Positions 7,153 through 16,235 of a stretch of DNA of 20,382 nucleotides are shown in pieces. Made by a program: the position numbers and the translations under genes. The stretch is taken from NCBI GenBank assembly GCA_964446435.1, contig CAYUOS010000051.1:1-20382 (forward strand), read 5' to 3'. The DNA comes from SLNP01 sp964446435. GTDB taxonomy: Bacteria; Bacteroidota; Bacteroidia; Bacteroidales; VadinHA17. Under the pieces are notes generated by a model, which was not told the origin of the DNA, did no database searches, and saw only the letters and a list, made by a program, of their open reading frames with translations. Positions within the stretch are counted from its first letter, which is position 1; each line of letters starts with the position of its first letter.

Positions 7153-10149
7153 ATGAGGAACAGGATACTGCATTTCTTTGGAGTAGAAGCCGGTGAAGAG
7201 CCGATGGTTTCGCTCCTTCTCTACCAGTCTGTCTTTCTCGGTTTGTTTTACGGTGCCTTTGACATCAGTGCCCACTCACTCTTTCTCGCAGTTTTCGATG
7301 AAACAATTATGGCAAGGGCATATGTCGTCTCGGGATTGGCAGGGATTGCGCTCACCTCCCTCTATTCTTTCCTGCAGACCCGTATGAGATTCAGCAACTT
7401 TGCCGTTGTAAATCTCGTGACGGTAACAGCCCTGACACTGATACTTTGGATGGTGCTGGTGTCAGTTCAGTCAAAGGCTGCAATATTCGCTCTTTTTGTA
7501 ATGATGGGCCCGCTCAACATATTGGCACTTCTGGGTTTCTGGGGAACCACGGGCCGCCTCTTTACACTTCGTCAGGGAAAGAGACTCTTCGGGCTCGTCG
7601 ATACCGGGATCATCGTCGGGGTAATAGTAAGTAGTTATGCAATTCCTGTCCTGCTGACAGTAGGGTTCAATACACACAATATAATACTGCTCAGCGCTGT
7701 TGCAATCCTCTTTGCCACCATCATGCAATTCGGACTTGGAAGGAAGCATGCCATAGGAGATACATCGGGTGTCAGAAAGGGTTCGGTAAAAACTGCACTG
7801 GCCCTCTTCAGGAAGGATTCCTATGTGCTTAACATGGGATTGTTTGTTTCATTGTCGGTGATGACGACCTTCTTCATTCAGTATTCGTTTATGGCCGTAA
7901 CACGCGAGCAATTTCCTCTCGAAACCGACATGGCAAGGTTCCTTGGCCTCTTTATTGGAAGCATGATGATCTTTACACTCTTTCTGAAGACCTTCCTTTT
8001 TTCCTACCTTATAAAGACATACGGCCTTAAGATAATTCTGGTGCTGCCGCCACTGCTGATGATGATATTCACGGCTGCAGCAGCGGTTCTCGGGTCGGCT
8101 CTGGGATATACACCTGCATCAGCCGGGTTCATTCTATTCTTCCTTATCCTGGCACTCTCAAGACTCTTTTCGAAGGCATTACGGGATTCGGTTGAGACTC
8201 CTTCCTTCAAGGTAATCTATCAGACCCTGGCAGAGAAGGTTCGTTATGATGTTCAATCTATAGTTGACGGTACCGTAAATGAGATTGCAGCCCTTACATC
8301 AGGACTGGCACTCTCAGTGCTGGGCGTAATTGTGCTCGGGAAGCTTATCAGTTTTTCATGGGTACTGCTGATTATAACCGCCCTGTGGGCATTTTTCGGT
8401 TACAGGTTATATTTTGAATACAGAAAATCAATAATAAGGTCGCTTGATGACTCAGCAACCAAGGTAGCCGGAGCGGAGTCTCAAGGTGGACCGGTGACAG
8501 AGGCAGGTTTATTGTACTCGAGGTTTATACTGCGCACCCGCTACCCTGAACTGATTAAGCAGAAATTTGAATTGCTTGAGAGCGATTGGGGTGAGTCGGT
8601 ATCAGCACGGCTGGTGTCAATTGCATTTGAGTCAAACGACCCTCTGCTTGCCGGGGCTGTCAGATGGGTCTCATCAAATGACAGATTCAGTAAGGAATTA
8701 AGAACCAGGGCTGATATGGTGCTTTCTGCAATGCAGAAAGCAGATTCAGTATATAAGGACCCGTTTCTTCATGGAGATTTGAGGGCCGAGGCTCTCGAAC
8801 TGATCAGGGGAGCAAGGAACCCGCATCCGGCATTGCTGCTGAAGATGCTGAGAGACAGTTCGCCCGCTTCAAGAAGGATAGGTCTGATGTCGATTGCCAG
8901 GCATGATATACGGGACATGATACCCGAGGTTTGTGAGCTTCTTTCAAATAAGGATACGGTTCTGGATGCCATGGCGGTGCTTGACCAGTTCGGCTCAGAC
9001 AGCTATAGTGAGCTTAACAGGTACTTCATGAGAAGCTCAGGGAACATACCAATAATGAAGACCCTGCTTACCCTTCTCGGAAGAAACTGCTATAACGAGT
9101 CTGAAAGACTTATTTACCAGATGCTTCGTTCAAATTCAAGGGTTATCAGGGGTCGGGCTGCTTCAATTCTTGTTTCACACGGGTTCAGGGTAACTGAGGA
9201 TGACAGGGACAAGATGCATCAGCATATTTCAGAGACGGTAGGAACAATTACATGGTATATCCAGACGATGGTGGTACTAGCAAGGTCTGGAAACCCTGAA
9301 CTTAAAGAAGCCCTTACCGCTGAAATGGACTGGTGGAACAATTTCCTGTTCAGCCTGCTCGCAGTTACCTATGACAGTCAGTCTATCCAGAAGATAAGGG
9401 ATAACCTTGAGACCGGAACTGTCGAAAGCGTAAACTTCGCTCTTGAAATGATCGACATTGTTCTTGATGATTCAATCAAAGCCAGGGTTGCCTTCTGCAT
9501 TGATATCTCAACAAATGACGAGAAGCTTAAGTCTCTTTACCACTTCTACCCGGGGTACATTCCAACTTATGATAATCTGCTCACAGAAATCATAAACCGC
9601 GATTACAACCTGTCAGACCTATGGACAAAGTCTGCTGCGATAAGATCACTCGGGAACATCTCCGAAACGGAGAACAGGTCAATGACCCTTTCAGCTCTGC
9701 TCTTCAGCCCCAGTCACCTGCTGGTCGAAGAGGCTGCCCGCCTGATGCATGCAACAGATGCACCGGCCCTCGAAGAAGTATCAAGACGGGTTCCCCAGGA
9801 AAATGAGAAGATTATTGCAGCTGTAAGAAGCAATTCACTGCGTGAGCCCGAATTTTTGGCAAGCAAGATAAATTTCCTGAAGGAGAGGTTAACGATGATT
9901 CCTGCTGATGATCTCATTCCGCTTGCAGAAAGCCTGATTTACTCAGTTGACCATCCAACAGGCACAAAGGGTGCCCGGGGCAGCTATTTTTTCAAATTAC
10001 AGGTGGAAGGAGAACCCGGCAGGCAGCATTATTATCAGCTTGATGAATCGGCTTTGGCAGATTACCTGGCATACAATCACGATCATATAGGTGAAATTGA
10101 TCTCTTCCTGGAAAGATCATCATATACTTTACACAATACCATTAACTGA
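7153..10149 (+). CDS. NTT-type (ATP/ADP translocase-like) membrane protein fused to a HEAT-like helical domain
   Basis: This is a 998-residue two-part protein. Residues about 18-420 hold roughly 11-12 hydrophobic segments. After TM9 or TM10 comes SKALRDSVETPSFKVIYQ (340-356), then KVRYDVQSIVDGTVNEIAAL, a stretch I associate with MFS-like nucleotide transporters of the NTT family found in free-living bacteria. Residues about 445-860 are soluble, with repeated amphipathic helices and recurring patterns such as 'DSSPASRRIGLMSIARHD', 'VLDAMAVLDQFG' and 'VIRGRAASILVSHG', typical of HEAT/Armadillo-like repeats. The last roughly 100 residues are unassigned; the cyclic-nucleotide-binding domain seen on some relatives is not evident. 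Transported substrate, if any, is unknown: free-living NTT relatives need not exchange ATP/ADP. It is the first gene of the six-gene operon and the phosphatase begins 2 bp after its stop, suggesting a sensory or scaffold role beside the transporter fold. Confidence 0.75.
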   Translation: MRNRILHFFGVEAGEEPMVSLLLYQSVFLGLFYGAFDISAHSLFLAVFDETIMARAYVVSGLAGIALTSLYSFLQTRMRFSNFAVVNLVTVTALTLILWMVLVSVQSKAAIFALFVMMGPLNILALLGFWGTTGRLFTLRQGKRLFGLVDTGIIVGVIVSSYAIPVLLTVGFNTHNIILLSAVAILFATIMQFGLGRKHAIGDTSGVRKGSVKTALALFRKDSYVLNMGLFVSLSVMTTFFIQYSFMAVTREQFPLETDMARFLGLFIGSMMIFTLFLKTFLFSYLIKTYGLKIILVLPPLLMMIFTAAAAVLGSALGYTPASAGFILFFLILALSRLFSKALRDSVETPSFKVIYQTLAEKVRYDVQSIVDGTVNEIAALTSGLALSVLGVIVLGKLISFSWVLLIITALWAFFGYRLYFEYRKSIIRSLDDSATKVAGAESQGGPVTEAGLLYSRFILRTRYPELIKQKFELLESDWGESVSARLVSIAFESNDPLLAGAVRWVSSNDRFSKELRTRADMVLSAMQKADSVYKDPFLHGDLRAEALELIRGARNPHPALLLKMLRDSSPASRRIGLMSIARHDIRDMIPEVCELLSNKDTVLDAMAVLDQFGSDSYSELNRYFMRSSGNIPIMKTLLTLLGRNCYNESERLIYQMLRSNSRVIRGRAASILVSHGFRVTEDDRDKMHQHISETVGTITWYIQTMVVLARSGNPELKEALTAEMDWWNNFLFSLLAVTYDSQSIQKIRDNLETGTVESVNFALEMIDIVLDDSIKARVAFCIDISTNDEKLKSLYHFYPGYIPTYDNLLTEIINRDYNLSDLWTKSAAIRSLGNISETENRSMTLSALLFSPSHLLVEEAARLMHATDAPALEEVSRRVPQENEKIIAAVRSNSLREPEFLASKINFLKERLTMIPADDLIPLAESLIYSVDHPTGTKGARGSYFFKLQVEGEPGRQHYYQLDESALADYLAYNHDHIGEIDLFLERSSYTLHNTIN

Positions 10150-10151
10150 AA

Positions 10152-12092
10152 ATGAAACTGAAAACCACCACCATCTTCCATCAGCTTATCCTGAATATTG
10201 CAATCCCCACGCTTTTTGCCTTAATGGTTTTCGCTTTCATAAACTTCCAGCATACACGCTCGAGCCTGATCTCGAGAAGCGAAGAGAGAAACAGGCTTAT
10301 ATCTGAACAGGTTACCAATTTTCTCGAATTTCAGGATATCGCTTTCGAGCTTATCGATCAGGAGCTTACCCGCCGAATGGAGGAATACAGTGATATGCTG
10401 GTTAATAAGTATCTTCTTAATACAAGTGGAATAGAAAGTATGGACCTTCTGGCCCTGGCCTTAGAGATTGGAATGGACCTGCAAAATGAGGATATATATA
10501 TTGTGGATAGAAATGGTGAGGTGGTAAATACCACATATGCAAAAGACCTGGGACTGAACCTGTTCAGCTTCGGTGAAAAGCACCGCGAACATCTGCTCTA
10601 TGTTTTCGGGACCGGGGCATTTGTTCCAGAGCTTTTTACGGTTGAGGCCACAACACTGAGACCCAGAAAGTACAGCTACCAGACTACGCGTGACCGTAAA
10701 TACATTGTCGAACTTGGACTTTATTCATCAAAGGCAGATGATATTATAGAGAATATTGAGACCGTAAAGGGTAAACTTATTGACAGTGAGAAGGGAATAG
10801 TCGATGTGGAGCTGTTCATGATGGCCGACAGTGCCTTCAGCCTGAACAGCAACGCCAGGATTGTCCCAAACCATGACCTGATACTGCAGCAGACTTTTTC
10901 ACGAAAAGACACTGCCTTCTACGAGAAGACAGGGAGTAAGTGGCTGCACTACCAGTACATATTTATGCCAAGGTCGAACACATACCTTTATGACTCTTCG
11001 GTAATAAGGATAATCTCTGACCGGACAGCAGAGAAGCGTCTTTTCAGGACTGAGCTGACAAGATTTGTGTTGATTGTACTTATAACCCTTGTTGTCGTAA
11101 CAGTACTTATCTATCGTAAAACCAGGGTAATCACCACTCCAATAAAGAAACTGGTTGACAGTGTTGACCGAATCACTAACGGTCACTTTACTGAACGGGT
11201 GGAGGTAGCAGGCAACAATGAGATTACCCGATTGTCGCAGAGATTCAACATGATGATAGCCCAGCTCGAGAGCTACTATAATGAGCTGGAAGAGATGGTC
11301 AGGGTGCGTACCACGAAGATCGAAGAGCAGAAGAAGCATATAATGGATTCGATCTATTATGCAAGACGGATACAGAATGCCATACTCCCCTCTCAGGAGA
11401 TAATTGACAGGCTGCTGCCTTCAAGTTTCATCTTCTACCTCCCAAAGGACATTGTAAGTGGAGATTTCTACTGGATTCATGAATCAGAGGGAAACGTAAT
11501 GGTTGCGGCAGTTGATTGCACCGGACACGGTGTGCCTGGTGCCTTTATGTCAATAGTGGGCTTTAATCAGCTTAACCATGCAGTTAATGTCGAAGGAGCA
11601 CTGAAAGCTTCGGAAATACTTGATAAGCTGAATAAAGGTGTGATAGAGACCCTCAATGAAGGTTCATCATCAATCTCAGTCAGAGACGGTATGGACATTG
11701 CATTATGTGTGTTTCGCCCCGGAGGAAAGGTAATGTGCTTTGCGGGAGCCAATAATCCGCTTGTTATTATCAGGGATGGAAAGCTGATAAGGACTAAAGG
11801 AGACAGGATGCCAATAGGAATCTTCGAAGGAGGCAGACCCCAGAAATTTACCAATCATGAGGTGGATATCCTTCCGGGAGACACCATATACATCTTTTCA
11901 GACGGCTTTTCAGATCAGTTCGGAGGCCCTTATAACAAAAAGTTCCTGATAAGGAGATTCCAGGAGCTTCTGCTAAAGATTCATACCCTGCCTCTCGCTG
12001 CTCAGAAGGAAGAGCTGCATAAGCAACTTCTCGAGTGGATGGGAGATAACAGTCAGGTTGATGACATACTCGTAATAGGAATAAGAATTTAG
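10152..12092 (+). CDS. Membrane sensor with HAMP and SpoIIE/PP2C-type Ser/Thr phosphatase domain
   Basis: This 646-residue protein resembles a one-component receptor whose output is a phosphatase. TM1 spans about 10-32. A roughly 270-residue extracytoplasmic region follows (33-302), with a Cache/PAS-like strand-turn (DIYIVDRNGEVVNTTYAKDL, 114-133). TM2 spans about 303-321. A HAMP linker occupies 322-378 (P330; 'NEITRLSQRFNMM'), then a short coiled coil and the DSIYYARRIQNAILPS linker common in Bacteroidetes SpoIIE proteins. The phosphatase domain (about 425-646) has the metal-binding acids in SGDFYW (D438), DCTGHGVPGA (D455), GMDIAL (D515), SDGFSDQ (D584) and QVDDILV (D637/D638), so it looks catalytically intact. 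SpoIIE-type PP2C enzymes usually dephosphorylate STAS anti-anti-sigma proteins, but no STAS or anti-sigma kinase gene is visible here. It lies between the NTT-HEAT gene (2-bp gap) and the STAND gene (14-bp gap), so its target may be a neighbour's product (inference). Confidence 0.88.
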   Translation: MKLKTTTIFHQLILNIAIPTLFALMVFAFINFQHTRSSLISRSEERNRLISEQVTNFLEFQDIAFELIDQELTRRMEEYSDMLVNKYLLNTSGIESMDLLALALEIGMDLQNEDIYIVDRNGEVVNTTYAKDLGLNLFSFGEKHREHLLYVFGTGAFVPELFTVEATTLRPRKYSYQTTRDRKYIVELGLYSSKADDIIENIETVKGKLIDSEKGIVDVELFMMADSAFSLNSNARIVPNHDLILQQTFSRKDTAFYEKTGSKWLHYQYIFMPRSNTYLYDSSVIRIISDRTAEKRLFRTELTRFVLIVLITLVVVTVLIYRKTRVITTPIKKLVDSVDRITNGHFTERVEVAGNNEITRLSQRFNMMIAQLESYYNELEEMVRVRTTKIEEQKKHIMDSIYYARRIQNAILPSQEIIDRLLPSSFIFYLPKDIVSGDFYWIHESEGNVMVAAVDCTGHGVPGAFMSIVGFNQLNHAVNVEGALKASEILDKLNKGVIETLNEGSSSISVRDGMDIALCVFRPGGKVMCFAGANNPLVIIRDGKLIRTKGDRMPIGIFEGGRPQKFTNHEVDILPGDTIYIFSDGFSDQFGGPYNKKFLIRRFQELLLKIHTLPLAAQKEELHKQLLEWMGDNSQVDDILVIGIRI

Positions 12093-12106
12093 TCGGTAGG
12101 ACTGCC

Positions 12107-15100
12107 ATGACAAACCCAGAAAAAACAACCGCGTTCAATCCCTTTCCGGGACTGAGACCCTTCTCTCCCGATGAGAGCAGCCTCTTTTTCGGCAGGGAGG
12201 GACAGAGCTATGAGGTCATGCGCCGGCTTCTTGATAACAAGTTTGTTACAGTTATCGGGGCCTCTGGCAGCGGAAAATCCTCTCTTATCTTCTGCGGGGT
12301 TGTACCAAACCTGAACCCCTCAGCCAAAAAAGGCGATAAATCATGGAGCACGGTATCTTTCCGTCCCGGAACCGATCCGCTGGGCAATCTTGCAGAGGCT
12401 CTGACTCATAACCCCGACATCAATCCTGATAACAGCCAGACGAAAGATTCTATCCTGGGTATGTTGAAAGACGGAAGCCCTGGATTGTGCTCAGTTACAG
12501 AAAAGCTGAAGAGGATAAAAGGCAGGAACCTGCTGATCATCGTTGACCAGTTTGAGGAACTCTTCAGATATTCAAAACTTGGCGGAGAAGAAAGGCTTAA
12601 GGGAGATACTGCTTCATTTATCAAACTGATAGTTGATGCCACAACCGACACGAAGAATAATATCTTCTTTATTGTTACGATGCGATCAGACTTTATTGGG
12701 GAATGTGCACATTACCAGGGTCTGACCCGTCTTATCAATGACAGCAATTTCCTTATACCCCATATGACCAAAGACGACTACAGGGTGGTGATTACCGGTC
12801 CTGTCAGGTATATGGGCGCACAGATAGAGAGTGAACTTGTGGAGGTGCTTTTGGCCGAGGTCGGAGAAAGAACCGATCAGCTTCCTGTTCTTCAGCATGT
12901 TCTGATGAGAACCTGGGATTACTGGCAGAAGACTGGTCAGCCTGAACGGCCTCTGGGTGTCAGTGACTATGATTCAGTTGGCAGAATGTCCAATGCAATG
13001 TCGCGGCATGCCGATGAGGCCTATGAAGACCTTACACCAGACGGAAGAAAGATTTGTGAGGTGTTGTTTAAAACCATCACAGAGAAGGGAAGTGACAACA
13101 AGGGAGTAAGAAGGCCCACAAGTGTCAGAACCATAGCGGCAATAGCCAGATGTAATCATAATGATCTTTATGATGTAGTCGGGATGTTCAGAACCCCGGG
13201 AAGGGCTTTCATTACCCCGGGAATTGATAAAACACTGGATGGAGACTCTGTAGTCGACCTGTCGCATGAGAGTCTGATGAGACTGTGGGACAGGCTCAGG
13301 CAATGGGTTGATGAGGAAGCAGCATCGGTTCAGATGTACATGCGCCTGTCAGAAGCTTCGGCCCTGTATCAGCGTGGAAAAGCCGGATTATGGAGACCAC
13401 CCGACCTTCAGCTTGCAATAAACTGGAGAGAGAAGAACCAGCCTACGGTTAAATGGGCTGAGAGATACAACCCTGCATTCGAAAGGGCGATGGTTTATCT
13501 TGCTACCAGTGAGAAGGAGTACCTGGCTGATGAGGAGAATAAAATCAAAATGCAGAAAAGGCAGCTTAAGAGAAGCCGTATTACTGCAATGATACTTGGT
13601 GTTGCTGCCATCATTTCTCTCTTCTTTATGTTCTATGCCTTCACCAAGAAAATGGAAGCCGACAGCCAGACAATAGTCGCTGAAGAGCAGAAGGCAATTG
13701 CAGTCGAGAAGGAGGCCCAGGCCGTAGATAATTTTCAGCTTGCAACAATCGAAAAGCAGAGGGCGGATGAGGAAGCCAGAATAGCCAGAGAGAAGGAGGA
13801 GGAAGCAAGGAGGGAACGCGATAATGCTGAAAGACAAAGAATCAGGGCGGAGATAAATGCCAGGCTTGCGATTCAGGAACAGATCAGAGCCGAGATGAGT
13901 GAGGAAGAGGCAATTGCGCAAAGAATGCTGGCTGAAGACAAGGAGAAAGAGGCTGTTGCTGAACGCGAGAAAGCATATGGACTGAGGATGCTTGCCGTTG
14001 GTAAGCAGATGTCAGTCAAATCATTGCAAGTAGCCGGACAGCAGGATCTTCAAACACTCCTTGCCTACCAGGCTTATCTCTTTAACAGGAAATACAACGG
14101 AACGCCCAATGATGCAGATATCTACTCAGGCCTTTACAATGCCGTAAAGAACTACGGAGGAGAACATTATAAGCAGTATAAAGGCCACCAGGGGGAAGTA
14201 ACCGGTGTAGCTTTCATCCCGGGTACGAATGAATTTGTGACCTCGGGTCAGGACGGCAAGGTGCTGAAATGGTTACCAAACGGCAACGGTGACAAGAATG
14301 AGGTAATCTATTCAGGTAAGGCTGCCATTGAGGTAATTGCTGTTAGTCCTGATGCAGCATATGTCGCGTGCGGTGACGATGATGCAGTAATCAGGATGAT
14401 ACCACTTGGAAATGGAGGAGAATCGTTCGATCTGAAGGGCCACACCAACCAGATAAGGTCTCTGGTATTTTCATTTGACGGCAAGATGCTATACTCTGCA
14501 GGGCTTGATGGGAAAGTACTTAAGTGGGATATTGCAACGAGGTCAGGCCTTGACATCAATCCTGGCCAGCTGAGGATAACTTCGATAGACATCTGTCGCA
14601 GCAATCTGATTGCAGGGGTAAGCGATAATGGTAATGTGGTGGTCTGGGATAAGGAAGGAGAGGGTGAGACCTTCAGGCTTGACCTTGGAAGCAGGGTAGT
14701 AAGCTCGATCAGATTCGAGCCCGAAACCAATGTTCTTGCAATTGGCGACCGCGATGGCATGATAGAACTATGGGATATTGTGAAGCGTGTCAAAGTATCG
14801 GAAGTAAAGGCCCATAATGCCAGGGTCTCGTCAATCAGTTTCAATCCGAATTTCAACCAGATGGCAACCGCAAGCTTTGACAAGAGTGTCAGGATATGGA
14901 GACGTGATGATTTCACTGAGCCACCAATCAGCTTCACCGATAATGATGATTATATCCTGTCAATAGGCTTCAGCCCAAGTGGTGACGCACTGGTTTCTGC
15001 TTCACGGGCCGGGACGGTAGTGTCAAGGGCTCCTCATGCAGATATACTGGCAGAGAATATCTGTATGCTCGTAACCCGCAACCTTAGCGAAGAAGAGTGG

Positions 15101-15181
15101 TCAGTTTACGTGGGTCGTGATATTGAATACCAGAATACCTGCCCGGAAAAGTCAATACAAATCAGAATAGAAAAGAAGTAA
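12107..15181 (+). CDS. nSTAND1-type NTPase with single TM segment, coiled coil and C-terminal seven-bladed WD40 propeller
   Basis: This is a 1024-residue STAND-class NTPase. It opens with FNPFPGLRPFSPDESSLFFG (10-29), the usual nSTAND1 entry, with no effector domain in front. Walker A is GASGSGKSS (51-59), Walker B LLIIVDQFEELF (142-153), and the sensor-like TMRSDF has R193. A helical STAND module follows to about 475, including LSHESLMRLW (385-394). One hydrophobic segment (about 491-511) is flanked by basic KRQLKRSR, then a long charged coiled coil (about 515-628). Seven WD40-type blades begin near 693, 741, 778, 821, 862, 902 and 947. The tail contains RNLSEEEW...TCPE (991-1014), which I associate with bacterial STAND-WD40 proteins. 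By the positive-inside rule the NTPase is cytoplasmic and the propeller periplasmic. It lies 14 bp after the phosphatase gene and 10 bp before an outer-membrane protein gene. STAND proteins act as ligand-triggered oligomeric switches; ligand and output here are unknown. Confidence 0.88.
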   Translation: MTNPEKTTAFNPFPGLRPFSPDESSLFFGREGQSYEVMRRLLDNKFVTVIGASGSGKSSLIFCGVVPNLNPSAKKGDKSWSTVSFRPGTDPLGNLAEALTHNPDINPDNSQTKDSILGMLKDGSPGLCSVTEKLKRIKGRNLLIIVDQFEELFRYSKLGGEERLKGDTASFIKLIVDATTDTKNNIFFIVTMRSDFIGECAHYQGLTRLINDSNFLIPHMTKDDYRVVITGPVRYMGAQIESELVEVLLAEVGERTDQLPVLQHVLMRTWDYWQKTGQPERPLGVSDYDSVGRMSNAMSRHADEAYEDLTPDGRKICEVLFKTITEKGSDNKGVRRPTSVRTIAAIARCNHNDLYDVVGMFRTPGRAFITPGIDKTLDGDSVVDLSHESLMRLWDRLRQWVDEEAASVQMYMRLSEASALYQRGKAGLWRPPDLQLAINWREKNQPTVKWAERYNPAFERAMVYLATSEKEYLADEENKIKMQKRQLKRSRITAMILGVAAIISLFFMFYAFTKKMEADSQTIVAEEQKAIAVEKEAQAVDNFQLATIEKQRADEEARIAREKEEEARRERDNAERQRIRAEINARLAIQEQIRAEMSEEEAIAQRMLAEDKEKEAVAEREKAYGLRMLAVGKQMSVKSLQVAGQQDLQTLLAYQAYLFNRKYNGTPNDADIYSGLYNAVKNYGGEHYKQYKGHQGEVTGVAFIPGTNEFVTSGQDGKVLKWLPNGNGDKNEVIYSGKAAIEVIAVSPDAAYVACGDDDAVIRMIPLGNGGESFDLKGHTNQIRSLVFSFDGKMLYSAGLDGKVLKWDIATRSGLDINPGQLRITSIDICRSNLIAGVSDNGNVVVWDKEGEGETFRLDLGSRVVSSIRFEPETNVLAIGDRDGMIELWDIVKRVKVSEVKAHNARVSSISFNPNFNQMATASFDKSVRIWRRDDFTEPPISFTDNDDYILSIGFSPSGDALVSASRAGTVVSRAPHADILAENICMLVTRNLSEEEWSVYVGRDIEYQNTCPEKSIQIRIEKK
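14177..15031 (+). repeat. Seven WD40 repeats encoded in the STAND gene
   Basis: Seven blade units of roughly 40 residues are seen at protein residues about 691-975. The best three keep the GH/AH ... D-x-[KST]-[VI]-x-[KIL]-W signature (GHQGEV...KVLKW, GHTNQI...KVLKWD, AHNARV...SVRIW). Blades 2, 4 and 5 lack the GH dipeptide, and blade 7 lacks the terminal Trp-Asp. Seven blades would close one complete propeller. Confidence 0.75.
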
Positions 15182-15191
15182 CATACAGCAA

Positions 15192-16235
15192 ATGAACAGA
15201 ATTGGCAGGCTGATCAGGGCAACTGCAACGACCATAGTACTTATTGCGGTAACAGGCCACGGCTATTCGCAGGATTGTGCACTAAAACTTCAGGATGCCC
15301 AGGCTCAGTTCGAAAGGGGCAAGGTTGAGCTTGTTGAAGGATTGATAGCACCATGCATCAAGTCGGGCGGGCTCTCCAGGGAAGAGTCGCTGACTGCCTA
15401 TAAGTTGCTCATCCAGGCACTCCTGCTCGATGACAGGAAGGCTCTGGCCGAGGAGTATATGTCAGGGTTTCTTTCAAAATACCCTGAGTACTCTGTAACG
15501 GCAGCTGATTATTCGGGATTTGCTTACCTGAGAAATAAATACCAGGTCAGGCAATTGTTGCTGGTATCATTTCGCGCAGGTACCAACTTTACCTTTCTGA
15601 CGGGCAGGAGCGAACGGTCTCTCTCAGCTTTGGCTCCCGAGATCAGCTATACCAGGGAACCACTAAATCTCTATGCCGGAACCGAGGTTACCCTGCCCCT
15701 GAATGCCAGACTCTCAGTTGCGGCCGGATTTAACTACTCTTCAGTGGCTTTCAGGTATGTCGAGAATATGATGAATTTCGGTACTGTTACCTACCGCGAG
15801 ACCCAGAGCAGGCTTGAGTTGCCTTTGTCAGCCATCTGGAATATAACAGATTACCAGGGAATAAAGCTATATGCCAGGGGAGGGGCTGGTTATGCCCTTA
15901 ATCTCAAAACCGATTCCAAAGCATCATTCATTACCACCGATATTAACAACGGCTTTAACCGGACGGGTGAAAACCTGAACAGAAAATCTTCCAGAATAAG
16001 AAATGATGTCTTCCTCCATGCAGGTTTCGGTGCTATGATAAAGATACCCCGTGGATACATTACAGCCGAGATCAGAACCCTATGCGGGATAAGAAACCAG
16101 GTGGTCAGGTCTGAACCGGGCAATCTTGAGTATTACTACTTCTACGCAGATGACAGCTTCAGGGTTAATACAGCAGGCTTCAACATCGGTTATACATATA
16201 TATTCTATAAACCATCAATAATCCCGGGTTTATGA
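15192..16235 (+). CDS. Outer-membrane beta-barrel protein with N-terminal periplasmic helical (TPR-like) domain
   Basis: This 347-residue exported protein has a signal peptide at residues 1-27 (basic start, hydrophobic IVLIAV core, GYSQ|DC cleavage region). Residues about 28-115 are helical and resemble a TPR pair (ALKLQDAQAQFERGKVELVEGL, then YKLLIQALLLDDRKALAEEYMSGFLSKYPEY). From about 120 the sequence alternates polar and hydrophobic residues in strands joined by Gly/Asn turns (GTEVTLPLNARLSVAAGFNYSS; LYARGGAGYALNL; VFLHAGFGAMIKI; AGFNIGYTYIFY), typical of an 8-10-stranded PorT/OmpW-like barrel. The TPR-barrel combination is common in Bacteroidetes, but the function is unknown. It starts 10 bp after the STAND gene and overlaps the lipoprotein gene by 4 bp (ATGA). 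The periplasmic helical domain is well placed to contact the STAND WD40 propeller (inference). It is not a typical PorP/SprF protein. Confidence 0.75.
   Translation: MNRIGRLIRATATTIVLIAVTGHGYSQDCALKLQDAQAQFERGKVELVEGLIAPCIKSGGLSREESLTAYKLLIQALLLDDRKALAEEYMSGFLSKYPEYSVTAADYSGFAYLRNKYQVRQLLLVSFRAGTNFTFLTGRSERSLSALAPEISYTREPLNLYAGTEVTLPLNARLSVAAGFNYSSVAFRYVENMMNFGTVTYRETQSRLELPLSAIWNITDYQGIKLYARGGAGYALNLKTDSKASFITTDINNGFNRTGENLNRKSSRIRNDVFLHAGFGAMIKIPRGYITAEIRTLCGIRNQVVRSEPGNLEYYYFYADDSFRVNTAGFNIGYTYIFYKPSIIPGL

Noticed and set aside
9835..10149. Cyclic-nucleotide-binding domain at the end of the NTT-HEAT protein
   Set aside because: The glycine-rich and Arg-containing phosphate-binding cassette expected of such domains is not visible in the last 100 residues.
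14308..14937. Long minus-strand open frame (209 codons) opposite the WD40 region
   Set aside because: It is antisense to a strongly supported gene, has Ser/Leu/Pro-rich low-complexity content typical of shadow frames, and has no start context or recognisable domain.
15192..16235. PorP/SprF-type partner of a type IX-secreted adhesin
   Set aside because: The mature N terminus is a TPR-like helical domain, and the usual PorP/SprF opening (QQDPQFS-like, NPAYAGS-like) is missing.
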